From: Clostridiales bacterium Firm_04
Lineage (GTDB): Bacteria; Bacillota; Clostridia; Oscillospirales; Ruminococcaceae
Direction of reading: 5' to 3'
DNA: 64,000 nucleotides
NCBI GenBank assembly: GCA_001603005.1
Contig: LVAJ01000026.1
Span: 1 to 64,000, forward strand
A program made the translations under genes and the position numbers. The notes beneath the pieces are model-generated. The model made no database searches. It was given only the letters and a program-made list of their open reading frames with translations, and was not told the origin of the DNA. Each line of letters opens with the position of its first letter. The first letter of the stretch is position 1. This document shows, piece after piece, positions 41,748 to 49,719 of the stretch.

Positions 41748-42218
41748 ATGATTCGCAGAGCGGAAATGCGGGATATCCCCGCACTGATGAAGCTGCTGGT
41801 ACAGGTGGATCTGGTGCATCACAACGGCAGACCGGATCTGTTCAAGGGACCGGCAACCAAATATTCCGAGACAGAGCTTGCGGACATCATCCGGAACGAC
41901 AGAACCCCCGTCTTTGTGCTGACAGACGATGCCGATGAACAGGTGCTCGGTCATGCATTCTGCATGGAGCAGCAGCACACAAATGACCGCGTCCTGACCG
42001 ATATCAAAACGCTGTATATCGACGATATCTGTGTCGATGAGGCGGCGCGGCGGCAGCATGTCGGCAGAAGGCTCTACGATGCCGTGCTTGCATATGCAAA
42101 GGAGATCGGCTGCTACAATGTCACGCTGAACGTCTGGGCATGCAATCCCGATGCGCAGGCGTTCTACGAAAGCTGCGGCATGAAGCCGCAGAAAACCGGT
42201 ATGGAAACCATTTTGTGA
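41748..42218 (+). CDS. GNAT family N-acetyltransferase
   Basis: A 156-residue protein of GNAT fold: N-terminal strand IRRAEMRDIPALMKLL, beta4 YIDDICVDEAARRQHVGRRLYD carrying the acetyl-CoA binding R-x-x-x-V-G-R, then TLNVWACNPDAQAFYESCGM as the last strand-helix. AAAGGA lies ahead of the ATG. It is 13 bases upstream of a nitroreductase gene. The acceptor substrate cannot be told. Confidence 0.92.
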   Translation: MIRRAEMRDIPALMKLLVQVDLVHHNGRPDLFKGPATKYSETELADIIRNDRTPVFVLTDDADEQVLGHAFCMEQQHTNDRVLTDIKTLYIDDICVDEAARRQHVGRRLYDAVLAYAKEIGCYNVTLNVWACNPDAQAFYESCGMKPQKTGMETIL

Positions 42219-42231
42219 GGAGGTCAATGTC

Positions 42232-42762
42232 ATGAATGAGGTCATCAAAGCCATGATCGAACGGAGAAGCTGCCGCAAATACCGTGCGGAAGCCGTCCCG
42301 AAAATCCTGATCGAAGAAATTGCAGAAGCAGGACTTTACGCTGCTTCGGGCATGAACCGGCAGGCGGTCAAAATCGTCGCTGTTACGGACAAAGCGCTCC
42401 GCGACCGGCTCTCGGAAATGAACCGGCAGATCGGCGGCTGGGACGCGGGGTTCGATCCGTTCTACGGCGCGCCGGCGCTGCTGATCGTGCTTGCGGACAA
42501 GACCGTTCCGACCGCTGTTTATGACGGCAGCCTTGTCATGGGCAACCTGATGCTCGCGGCGGATGTGCTCGGCGTCGGAAGCTGCTGGATCCACCGCGCA
42601 AAGGAAGAATTTGAAAGCGACGCCGGCAAGGAACTGCTCGCCGCGCTCGGCATCACGGGCGAATGGGAAGGCATCGGGCACTGCATTCTCGGCTATCCCG
42701 ATGCGGACAAACCCGCGCCGCCTGCCCGCAATGAAGGCAGACTCATCTGGGCGGAAGGCTGA
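42232..42762 (+). CDS. Nitroreductase family protein
   Basis: A 176-residue FMN-dependent nitroreductase-like enzyme. The N-terminus IERRSCRKYRAEAVP supplies the FMN phosphate-binding Arg cluster, then AGLYAASGMNRQAVKIV. The middle PALLIVLADK and the C-terminal GIGHCILGYPDADKP complete the fold. GAGGAGG before the ATG is strong. It would reduce quinones or nitro compounds with NAD(P)H in the cytosol. Followed 11 bases later by a small unknown gene. Confidence 0.92.
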   Translation: MNEVIKAMIERRSCRKYRAEAVPKILIEEIAEAGLYAASGMNRQAVKIVAVTDKALRDRLSEMNRQIGGWDAGFDPFYGAPALLIVLADKTVPTAVYDGSLVMGNLMLAADVLGVGSCWIHRAKEEFESDAGKELLAALGITGEWEGIGHCILGYPDADKPAPPARNEGRLIWAEG

Positions 42763-42773
42763 AAGGAGTCATC

Positions 42774-43127
42774 ATGGCACAGAACAGATATGTCGGTGAG
42801 AACGCCGACTGGACAAAGGCATTCGTTGCCGATCCGCATTTCTACACAAAGCCCGACGGCACCCCGTTCGGCGTCCTCGCGATCAATGAGGGCATCGAAA
42901 CGATCATGCCGAAGCTGCCGCATGAGCGCTACCGCGTAGACGGACGCAAGGTCGCGGAGTGGCGCATTCTGCTTTACAGCAGAACAAAGGGCGAGGTCAT
43001 CGGCGATACCGATTTCTACGCCGCGATGCGCAGGCTGGTCATGGGCAATTACATCCTCGATGACAACGATGAAAATGTGCTGATCCAGCCGCTGACGCTC
43101 ACCGAGCTCGACGCGCTGATGCGCTGA
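42774..43127 (+). CDS. Unknown small protein after nitroreductase
   Basis: A 117-residue soluble protein, unrecognised: NADWTKAFVADPHFYTKPDG, then YRVDGRKVAEWRILLYSRTKGEVIGD and a helical end with LTLTELDALMR. AAAGGAG lies ahead of the ATG. It is probably co-transcribed with the nitroreductase, and is followed by a terminator. No function is proposed. Confidence 0.75.
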   Translation: MAQNRYVGENADWTKAFVADPHFYTKPDGTPFGVLAINEGIETIMPKLPHERYRVDGRKVAEWRILLYSRTKGEVIGDTDFYAAMRRLVMGNYILDDNDENVLIQPLTLTELDALMR

Positions 43128-43148
43128 TCGCCGATCATGAAAAGAGTG

Positions 43149-43183
43149 AACCCGCACGCTTTTTGAGGCATGCGGGTTCTTTG
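43149..43183. terminator. Hairpin between convergent genes
   Basis: GAACCCGCA (43149-43157) pairs with TGCGGGTTC (43172-43180), with short T and A tracts on the two sides. It ends both the nitroreductase operon and the LRR gene. The same stem is used at 44674-44701. Confidence 0.8.
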
Positions 43184-43191
43184 TTTCTGTG

Positions 43192-44448
43192 TTATTTTTT
43201 CTCTGCGGGGAACTCTGTGATGATGCGTGCGATCCGGTTCAGGATCAGGGACATGTCTGCCGAGGACACATTGCCGTCGCCGTCCACATCGGAATTGACC
43301 AGACCGGTATCGGAGAATTTTGCGTTGCGGTCCATGACCAGATACCGCGCGACAAGCACCGCATCGCTGACATCCACGCCGCCGCTGACATCGGCATCGC
43401 CGTACTTCGTCACCACGGCTGGCTTTTTGGCAGTCGTGGTGGTCGTTGTCTGCGCGCTCGTTGTGGTTTTCGCGGTTGTGGTGGTATTCTTTGTCGTGGT
43501 GGTATTCTTTGTTGTGGTGGTCGTCTGTGCGGTCGTCGTCGTGGTGACAGCCGGTGTCGTATCCGGTGTTTCGCCGCCGATCGCCGTGAACGGGATCTCA
43601 TGCTCTGCCGCATAGGACGCCGCATAAGAATCGGCATAGCCCTTGACCGTCAGCTTTTTGCAGTTGTTGAACGCGGTCTCGTCGATCGCGGAGATGCTCT
43701 GCGGGAGCGTGAGGGTTTTCAGCGCTCTGCAATTGCTGAACGTGCGCTTGCCGATTTCGGTCACGCCGTCCGGAATTTCCAGTGTTTTCAGGGATTTGCA
43801 CTGTTCAAATGCGCTTTCGCCGATCTCCGTGACCGACGAAGGAATCGTGATATCGGTCAGGCTGATGCAGCCGGAAAACAGACTGCTGCTGATACTTGCG
43901 AGATCCTTCGGGAGTTTTGCGGATCTGACCTGCTCGCAGACTGCAAATGCGGATTTTCCGATGTTCGCGGCGCTGTCCGGCAGCGAGATCTCCGTGAATG
44001 CGCCGCATGCATAGAACGCGAAATCGCCGATTTCCGTGACGCTCTCCGGAATCGCAACATTCTCCAGCGCGTAGCAGGCAATGAAGGAATGCGCGCTGAT
44101 TGCCGTCACGGTGTCCGGAATCGTGATTTGCGCAAGGCTTTCGCAGTTGCCGAATGCGTACTCGCCAACGGTCGTGACGCCGGATTCCAGCACAGCCTTT
44201 TTCAGCACGGCGCGGCTCGCATACCACGGCGTTTCACTCGCAGTTTTGTAGTCCGTCATGCTGCCCGTTCCGGAAACGGTCAGGGTTCCGTCCGCATCAA
44301 GCGCCCATGTCAGGTGCTCACCGCAGGTTCCGCTGGTGGGTGCATCCTCCGCTGCACAGATCGCAAGATCCGCCGGAAATGCCGCGGATAAACTGATCGC
44401 TGCAAGGCAGCCTGCGCTCAGCATTGCAATTTTTCTTAGTACGTTCAT
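43192..44448 (-). CDS. Secreted BspA-like LRR protein with dockerin
   Basis: A 418-residue protein. Signal peptide (about 1-31, MNVLRKIAMLSAGCLAAISL ... CAAE), a beta domain opening SGTCGEHLTWALDADGTL, about seven LRR_5 repeats of 23 residues (I-x-I-P-x-S-V-T-x-I-G-x-x-A-F), a Thr-rich linker (about 290-345), and a type I-like dockerin at the end with two Ca-binding loops (DADVSGGVDVSD; DVDGDGNVSSAD). It should be secreted and docked onto a cohesin scaffold, perhaps binding host or plant polymers. Confidence 0.93.
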   Translation of the reverse strand: MNVLRKIAMLSAGCLAAISLSAAFPADLAICAAEDAPTSGTCGEHLTWALDADGTLTVSGTGSMTDYKTASETPWYASRAVLKKAVLESGVTTVGEYAFGNCESLAQITIPDTVTAISAHSFIACYALENVAIPESVTEIGDFAFYACGAFTEISLPDSAANIGKSAFAVCEQVRSAKLPKDLASISSSLFSGCISLTDITIPSSVTEIGESAFEQCKSLKTLEIPDGVTEIGKRTFSNCRALKTLTLPQSISAIDETAFNNCKKLTVKGYADSYAASYAAEHEIPFTAIGGETPDTTPAVTTTTTAQTTTTTKNTTTTKNTTTTAKTTTSAQTTTTTTAKKPAVVTKYGDADVSGGVDVSDAVLVARYLVMDRNAKFSDTGLVNSDVDGDGNVSSADMSLILNRIARIITEFPAEKK

Positions 44449-44497
44449 TAGAATCTTCCTTTCTGAGATGAGTTTGGCATCGTTGCTGCCGACCTAT

Positions 44498-44526
44498 ATT
44501 ATACCGCATGATAGTACAAAAAACAA
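44498..44526 (-). promoter_or_regulatory. Promoter of the first LRR-dockerin gene
   Basis: Minus strand: -35 TTGTTT (44526-44521), 17-base spacer, -10 TATAAT (44503-44498). Confidence 0.7.
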
Positions 44527-44667
44527 GCTTTTCGTCCGAAAAATGAACATCTGCACAATATTCGTAAAAATGTTTTGTAAATCAGAACGATTCTCACAAA
44601 ATATTTTTATTCCGCAAAAAAGACGATCCGCGGCGCAAATTGCGCAGCAGAATCGTCTGACGGATGC

Positions 44668-44701
44668 AAAAAAGAACCCGCACACCGAAGCATGCGGGTT
44701 C
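44668..44701 (-). terminator. Terminator of the second LRR-dockerin gene
   Basis: GAACCCGCA/TGCGGGTTC stem with six A on the plus-strand left side, giving a T run in the leftward transcript. Same stem sequence as at 43149-43180. Confidence 0.85.
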
Positions 44702-44718
44702 GCCGGAGTTACAAATGA

Positions 44719-46767
44719 TTACAATTCTGCGGGAAATTCTGTGATGATTCGCGCGATGCGCTGGAGCATCCACGTAATATCGTCCGATGTCACCTGACCA
44801 TCGCCGTCAACATCCGCATTGATGATACCCTGATCACTCGGGAGTACCGCTTTATCCTGATTCACATATCTCGCGACCATCACGGCGTCCGCAACGTCAA
44901 ACTGACCGTCGCCCGTCATGTCGCCGTACAGCGTCACCTTCGGCTCTGTATTGGTCGCAGAAGTGGTCGTGGTCGAAGCTGCGGCGGTCGTGGCCGCAGG
45001 AGCGGTCGTTGTGGTCTTGACCGCTGCGGTCGTCGTTGCAGCCTTTGTCGTTGTGGTCACAGCCTTTGTTGTAGTAGTCGCAGGCGCTTTCGTGGTCTTG
45101 GGTGCCTTTGTGGTAGCAGGCGCCTTTGTGGTAGCAGGCGCCTTTGTTGTTGCCGGTGCCTTTGTGGTCACAGGTGCAGTCGTGGTCGTATTGGTCACTG
45201 CGGTCGTCGTTGCAAGGGCAGTTGTGGTGGTGTTGGGGGCTTCGGTTGTGGTCTGCGCGCCGTCCAGTGCGATGAACGGAATGTCGTTCTCCTCTGCATA
45301 GGTCTGCGCAGCGGAACCGGTGTAGCCTTTGATTGTCAGCGCAGTGCTGCCGGAGAAAACACGTCTTCCGATAGTCGTTACAGATTTCGGGATCGTGAGC
45401 TCGGTCAGCGCCGTGCAGTTGGAGAATGCCGCATCATCAATCGTTGTAACACTATCCGGAATCTTCACTTCTTTCAGTGCGGTGCAATCACGAAAGGCAG
45501 CATATTCGATCTTTTCAACACTATCCGGAATAATACATTTCGTCAGTTCATGACAATTTGCAAACATACTGCTCGGAATCTCCTTGATCTCGCTCGGCAG
45601 TTTGACATCCTTAATGCCGGAACTGTTAAATATACCTGCACCCAATTCCGTTACACTTTCGGGAAATACAACGCGCTCCAAAGAAGAACAATTATAGAAC
45701 GCAGAAGAACCGACCGAAGTCACCGTGTCCGGAATACTTACACTTTTCAATGAGGAACAGCCGCTGAAAGATGAACTCGGAATTGTTTCGATGCCGCTGC
45801 AAAATTCAACCTGCACCAGCTTATCACAGTTCAAAAACACATAATCATCAAAATTCTTCACACTGCCCGGGATTTTGATGTTTTCAAGTCCGCTGTACCG
45901 AAATGCGCCCGCTTCGATCGTCGTCACCGTGTCCGGAATGATAATCGTTTTCAGATTCGGGCATTTCTCAACAATGTAAGTCCCGATCGTCTCAACGCCT
46001 TCCGGAATAGTCACCGTTTCCAGACTGGTACACCCGATAAAAAGATCCATCGGGATTTTAGAAACTTCAGACAGCGTAACGGTTTTCAAACTGGTGCAAC
46101 CCGTAAAAACAGCGCGTGAGAACTCATCCAGATGCTTGGGCATCGTAACAGATTCCAAGGATGTACAGTTTGAAAATGCGCCTTCATATATCTGGGTAAC
46201 CGAATCCGGAATCGTGATCGTTTTCAAATTCTCACAGCCGGCAAATGCATATGTAAAGATTCTTGTCACTTTATCCGGAATTTCGATCTCCGTCAGACCA
46301 GTCCAGCCGCTGAACGCACTCATGCTGATCGTCCCCAATTCGGACGGCAGCTTCACCGTTTTCAGACTGGAACAGCCAACGAAAAGACCGGAAGCAAGCG
46401 ACGTCAGATTATCCGGCAGCTGAACCTCGGTCAGATTCGGGCAGTAAGCAAAGGCATAGTCACCCAGCGAATCTCCATTAAAAACAACTTTTCTGATCTC
46501 GTTCAGGCTTTCAACCCAAGGAGCATTGAATCTTTCCTCGATCGGTTCTTTTCCATTTTTGACCTTGAACGAATCCATTCTCCCCGTTCCGGTAATTGTC
46601 AGAGTACCTGTACTGTCCAGCGTCCATGTCAGATCTTTGCCGCATGTTCCGCTCGTCGGAACCGTTTCTTCCGCATAAGTTGCGATGTCTGCCAGCAGGA
46701 CTGCGGAATAACAGGTCATTGCCAGACAGCCGGCGCTCAGAAGCGCCAGTTTGCGAAGTGTTTTCAT
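44719..46767 (-). CDS. Large secreted BspA-like LRR protein with dockerin
   Basis: A 682-residue protein. Start MKTLRKLALL at 46767 (GGGAGA upstream; the longer start at 46881 is upstream of the promoter -10). Signal peptide about 1-30, SGTCGKDLTWTLDSTGTL as in its neighbour, about eighteen LRR_5 repeats, then a Thr/Ala-rich linker with repeated APATTK units (DNA 44990-45250), and a C-terminal dockerin (GDMTGDGQFDVADAV; DVDGDGQVTSDD). It is a longer paralogue of 43192-44448, probably on the same scaffold. Confidence 0.93.
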   Translation of the reverse strand: MKTLRKLALLSAGCLAMTCYSAVLLADIATYAEETVPTSGTCGKDLTWTLDSTGTLTITGTGRMDSFKVKNGKEPIEERFNAPWVESLNEIRKVVFNGDSLGDYAFAYCPNLTEVQLPDNLTSLASGLFVGCSSLKTVKLPSELGTISMSAFSGWTGLTEIEIPDKVTRIFTYAFAGCENLKTITIPDSVTQIYEGAFSNCTSLESVTMPKHLDEFSRAVFTGCTSLKTVTLSEVSKIPMDLFIGCTSLETVTIPEGVETIGTYIVEKCPNLKTIIIPDTVTTIEAGAFRYSGLENIKIPGSVKNFDDYVFLNCDKLVQVEFCSGIETIPSSSFSGCSSLKSVSIPDTVTSVGSSAFYNCSSLERVVFPESVTELGAGIFNSSGIKDVKLPSEIKEIPSSMFANCHELTKCIIPDSVEKIEYAAFRDCTALKEVKIPDSVTTIDDAAFSNCTALTELTIPKSVTTIGRRVFSGSTALTIKGYTGSAAQTYAEENDIPFIALDGAQTTTEAPNTTTTALATTTAVTNTTTTAPVTTKAPATTKAPATTKAPATTKAPKTTKAPATTTTKAVTTTTKAATTTAAVKTTTTAPAATTAAASTTTTSATNTEPKVTLYGDMTGDGQFDVADAVMVARYVNQDKAVLPSDQGIINADVDGDGQVTSDDITWMLQRIARIITEFPAEL

Positions 46768-46821
46768 GATTTTTTCTCCCTTTACAGTATGATTTGGGAT
46801 GGAATGGTTTGGTGTAGCCCT

Positions 46822-46850
46822 ATTATACAGCAAGATAATCGCTTTTTCAA
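46822..46850 (-). promoter_or_regulatory. Promoter of the large LRR-dockerin gene
   Basis: Minus strand: -35 TTGAAA (46850-46845), 17-base spacer, -10 TATAAT (46827-46822). Confidence 0.8.
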
Positions 46851-46972
46851 GTACTTTGATCAAAAAATTGAAGCTTTGCACAATATTTGCATTTCTGTTT
46901 TGTCAAAACTTGCATTTTATACAAAATCTTTTGAAATGCTGAAATTATACTTTCCGGATTCCGCGTCAGCCC

Positions 46973-47001
46973 TTGCAAAATCATCCGGTTTGTGTTATAC
47001 T
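46973..47001 (+). promoter_or_regulatory. Promoter of the fumarase alpha gene
   Basis: -35 TTGCAA (46973-46978), 17-base spacer, -10 TATACT (46996-47001). Confidence 0.75.
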
Positions 47002-47039
47002 GAAATAGAATGATTTTCCGTATCAAAGGAGGAACCCCC

Positions 47040-47882
47040 ATGAGAGAGATTCAAGCCGCACAGATCACGGAGGCAGTCCGTGCTCTCTGCATTCAGGCAA
47101 ACAAGGTGCTGCCGGAGGCGCTCGAACAGTGCATCCGCTGCGGCGCAGATCAGGAGCAGTCGCAGGCAGGCAAGGCGGTCTTCGCAGACCTCTGCGCAAA
47201 CCTCGATGCCGCGCGCGAGACCAATCTGCCGATCTGTCAGGATACCGGCATGGCTGTCATCTTCATGCAGATCGGTCAGGATGTCCACATCACCGGCGGC
47301 GACCTGCGCGAGGCGGTCAACAAGGGCGTTGCGGCGGGCTATCTCGACGGCTATCTCCGCTGTTCCGTGGTCAGCGATCCGCTGGAACGCGTCAATACCA
47401 ATAACAATACGCCGGCTGTGCTGCATCTCGATATCGTCCCCGGCGAGGAGATCTGCATCGACGTCTGTCCGAAGGGCTTCGGCAGCGAAAACATGAGTGC
47501 AATGCGCATGTTCACGCCTGCCGCTTCGACCGATGATATCATCGGCTTTGTCACCGATACCATTGCAAAAGCCGGCAGCAATCCCTGCCCGCCGATCATA
47601 GTCGGTGTCGGCATCGGCGGCGACTTTGAGCAGTGCGCGCTGCTCGCGAAAAAAGCGCTCTGCCGCGATGTTTCCGTGCGCAATCCCAAGCCGCTCTATG
47701 CAGAGCTGGAAGAAAAAATGCTCGCATCGGTCAACCGCCTCGGCATCGGTCCGCAGGGCTTCGGCGGAACCGTCACGGCGCTTGCCGTCAACATCGAACA
47801 GAGCGCGACACATATCGCCGGTCTGCCGGTCGCGGTCAATGTCGGCTGCCATGTCACGCGGCATGCAAGTACTGTGCTGTGA
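47040..47882 (+). CDS. Class I fumarate hydratase, alpha subunit
   Basis: A 280-residue protein of the FumA/TtdA N-terminal family that holds a [4Fe-4S] cluster. Likely ligands are Cys in LPICQDTGMAV, Cys in CPKGFGSEN and Cys in the late NVGCHVTRH; also VNTNNNTPAVLH and GVGIGGDFE. It would interconvert fumarate and malate (or hydrate tartrate-like acids) together with a beta subunit. No beta subunit gene follows, as it does in most Clostridia; the next gene is unrelated and has its own promoter. AAAGGAGG precedes the ATG. Confidence 0.92.
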   Translation: MREIQAAQITEAVRALCIQANKVLPEALEQCIRCGADQEQSQAGKAVFADLCANLDAARETNLPICQDTGMAVIFMQIGQDVHITGGDLREAVNKGVAAGYLDGYLRCSVVSDPLERVNTNNNTPAVLHLDIVPGEEICIDVCPKGFGSENMSAMRMFTPAASTDDIIGFVTDTIAKAGSNPCPPIIVGVGIGGDFEQCALLAKKALCRDVSVRNPKPLYAELEEKMLASVNRLGIGPQGFGGTVTALAVNIEQSATHIAGLPVAVNVGCHVTRHASTVL

Positions 47883-47924
47883 TATGCTGCGCATCTCATT
47901 TTTGTGCACATAACCGGCCGCGGC

Positions 47925-47953
47925 TTGACAAATTTTGAAAACTATGGTATAAT
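47925..47953 (+). promoter_or_regulatory. Consensus promoter of the YbjN operon
   Basis: -35 TTGACA (47925-47930), 17-base spacer, -10 TATAAT (47948-47953). A perfect match to consensus. Confidence 0.9.
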
Positions 47954-47989
47954 ATCACAAGAGACACATATGATAAGGAGGCAATGCTT

Positions 47990-48496
47990 ATGGCTCTCGA
48001 TCCCGCCCGCATCGAAAATACAAAGAAAAATGCAGAGGTCCTGCTCGCAATGCTCGACCACCGCAAGCTGAAATATTCCGTTGAGGAACAGACGGAAGCG
48101 CGCACGCATATCCGCATCCACTTCACCGGAGAGGACATTCCGATGACGCTGCACATCATCCTGCGCGCCGACCGGCAGATCGCTTCGGTGCTCTCCGTCA
48201 TGCCGTTCTTCATCACAGAGGAACACCGCAATGATGCCGCACTTGCCGTCACGGCTGCAAACCACGGTCTGATCGACGGCTCCTTCGACCTCAACATGAA
48301 AAACGGCGAGATCCGCTTCCGGCTGACCAGCTGCTATATCGACAGCGTGCTCAGCGAGTCGCTGTTCTCCTATCTGATGTTCGTTTCCGCGGAGACGATC
48401 GACCGCTACAATGACCGCTTTATGGCGCTCAATACCGGTGAAATGACGCTGGAGCAGTTCCTTGCAGCAGATGCCGCGGACGAATCTGCCAAATGA
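47990..48496 (+). CDS. YbjN domain protein
   Basis: A 168-residue protein of YbjN type (type III secretion chaperone-like fold): N-terminal helix KNAEVLLAMLDHRKLKYSVEE, strands THIRIHFTGEDIPMTLHIIL, ALAVTAANHGLIDGSFDLNMKNGEIRFRLT. The start at 47990 has AAGGAGG eight bases away. Function unknown in this group. It leads a three-gene operon. Confidence 0.82.
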   Translation: MALDPARIENTKKNAEVLLAMLDHRKLKYSVEEQTEARTHIRIHFTGEDIPMTLHIILRADRQIASVLSVMPFFITEEHRNDAALAVTAANHGLIDGSFDLNMKNGEIRFRLTSCYIDSVLSESLFSYLMFVSAETIDRYNDRFMALNTGEMTLEQFLAADAADESAK

Positions 48497-48513
48497 CGAA
48501 AGGATGATGCGCC

Positions 48514-48879
48514 GTGCGAAAATATCTGACCGAATATCTCAGGGCGCTGGAAGCAAAGCTTGCGGAGGCGGATGACAGTCTGGACTATGAGGAGCTCGAA
48601 CGCTCGCATCTCATCATGATCCAGTTCATGCAGCATGAACGGCTTGTGCATTTTCTGGTGACGATCCTGTTTGCACTCGGCTTTTTCATCACGCTGGCGA
48701 TCTATCTGCTCGGCGAGCTTATCATGATGCTGCCGCTGCTCATCCTGATCCTCGGACTGCTGATCCCCTACATTGCGCACTACTATTTTCTCGAAAACTC
48801 CGTGCAGAAGATGTACAAGCTGCATGACGAGATCCATGCACGCAGACTGAAACAGAAAGACAACAGTTCTGCACACTGA
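48514..48879 (+). CDS. Small two-pass membrane protein
   Basis: A 121-residue protein with a GTG start (AAAGGA upstream). An N-terminal helix LEAKLAEADDSLDYEELERSH is followed by two transmembrane helices (about 47-66 and 70-90) and a charged C-terminal helix. No known family seen. Between the YbjN gene and 48900, so probably one operon. Confidence 0.75.
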   Translation: MRKYLTEYLRALEAKLAEADDSLDYEELERSHLIMIQFMQHERLVHFLVTILFALGFFITLAIYLLGELIMMLPLLILILGLLIPYIAHYYFLENSVQKMYKLHDEIHARRLKQKDNSSAH

Positions 48880-48899
48880 ACACAGAAAGGAAGGTTTTC

Positions 48900-49271
48900 A
48901 TGGAGCTTTACCGTCCGCTGAATGCAAATGAATATCACGAGGTCGAAGCACGCAGCTTCCGTGCATTCCCGCCGCGCGCCGCGGAACAGCCGCTCTTTAC
49001 GGCACTGCTCTCGGAAGAAGGCGCCTCGCAGATCGCACGGCATATGCGCATTGCAAAGGAATGCGACAACACGGTCTATGTGGTCAAATTCCTTGTGGAC
49101 GATGCTTATATCCGGCAGTTTCCGGTTCAGCATATTCAGGAGCGGAACCGCAGAGCACTCTGGATCCCTGCGGATGAGGTCGAGATCCTCAATCAGCATC
49201 TGATCGGTGATATCTGTGTGCTCGCAAGCTACCGGATCGACCGCGCTGACGGCGAAGTTTTCTTCGCATAA
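48900..49271 (+). CDS. Unknown small protein, YbjN operon
   Basis: A 123-residue soluble protein: YRPLNANEYHEVEARSFRAF at the start, then YVVKFLVDDAYIRQFPVQHI, ALWIPADEVEILNQHLIG and ASYRIDRADGEVFFA. The pattern resembles toxin-like ADP-ribosyl or YwqJ-type small domains only loosely, so no call is made. AGAAAGGAAGG lies before the ATG. It ends the operon at the terminator 49298. Confidence 0.7.
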   Translation: MELYRPLNANEYHEVEARSFRAFPPRAAEQPLFTALLSEEGASQIARHMRIAKECDNTVYVVKFLVDDAYIRQFPVQHIQERNRRALWIPADEVEILNQHLIGDICVLASYRIDRADGEVFFA

Positions 49272-49297
49272 CCATACTATATAATAAGATACAATCA

Positions 49298-49332
49298 AAG
49301 CCGGACGGGTACAGACCTGTCCGGCTTTTTGT
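49298..49332 (+). terminator. Terminator of the YbjN operon
   Basis: AGCCGGAC (49298-49306 region) pairs with GTCCGGCT (49319-49326), followed by a T run. Confidence 0.9.
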
Positions 49333-49365
49333 GTCCCAAAAATTTTTCCGAAATATGTTTGAAAA

Positions 49366-49707
49366 AGCTGTGACGCATCCGCGCTGTTTGCTGTCGTAAT
49401 GAGTGAAGGGCAAAGAACAAAGCCCAATACGATCGTATTCAATATCATGAAAAATCAAACTGAAAAAAATTTTTGGAAAAGCTGTGACGCAGCTGCTCCG
49501 GATGCTGTCGTAAAGGGTGAAGGGCAAAGAACAGAGCCCAATACGATCGTATCAAATATCATGAAAAATCAAACTGAAAAAATTTTTTGGAAAAGCTGTG
49601 ACGCAGCTGCTCCGGATGCTGTCGTAAAGGGTGAAGGGCAAAGAACAGAGCCCAATACGATCGTATCAAATATCATGAAAAACAAACTGAAAACTGATAA
49701 CCAGATA
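49366..49707 (+). repeat. Three 114-base tandem repeats upstream of a surface protein gene
   Basis: Units start near 49366, 49480 and 49594. Units 2 and 3 are almost the same, while unit 1 has several changes. Each holds the perfect palindrome ATACGATCGTAT (49427, 49541, 49655) and the string AAATATCATGAAAAA. The frame is open across all three and runs into the gene at 49720, since 114 is divisible by three. Confidence 0.9.
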
Positions 49708-49719
49708 AGGAGAATTGCT

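Noticed and set aside
38887-41784. 965-codon open frame opposite the topoisomerase A gene
   Set aside because: It is antisense to a gene with clear catalytic motifs, has no family-like pattern, and arises from the GC-rich codon bias of the real gene.
49366-49707. CRISPR array
   Set aside because: The repeats are 114 bases, contiguous and without variable spacers.
49399-49719. N-terminal extension of the surface protein through the tandem repeats
   Set aside because: A typical signal peptide with AAGGAG starts at 49720; the upstream frame is open only because 114 is divisible by three. Expression of the repeat peptide cannot be fully excluded.
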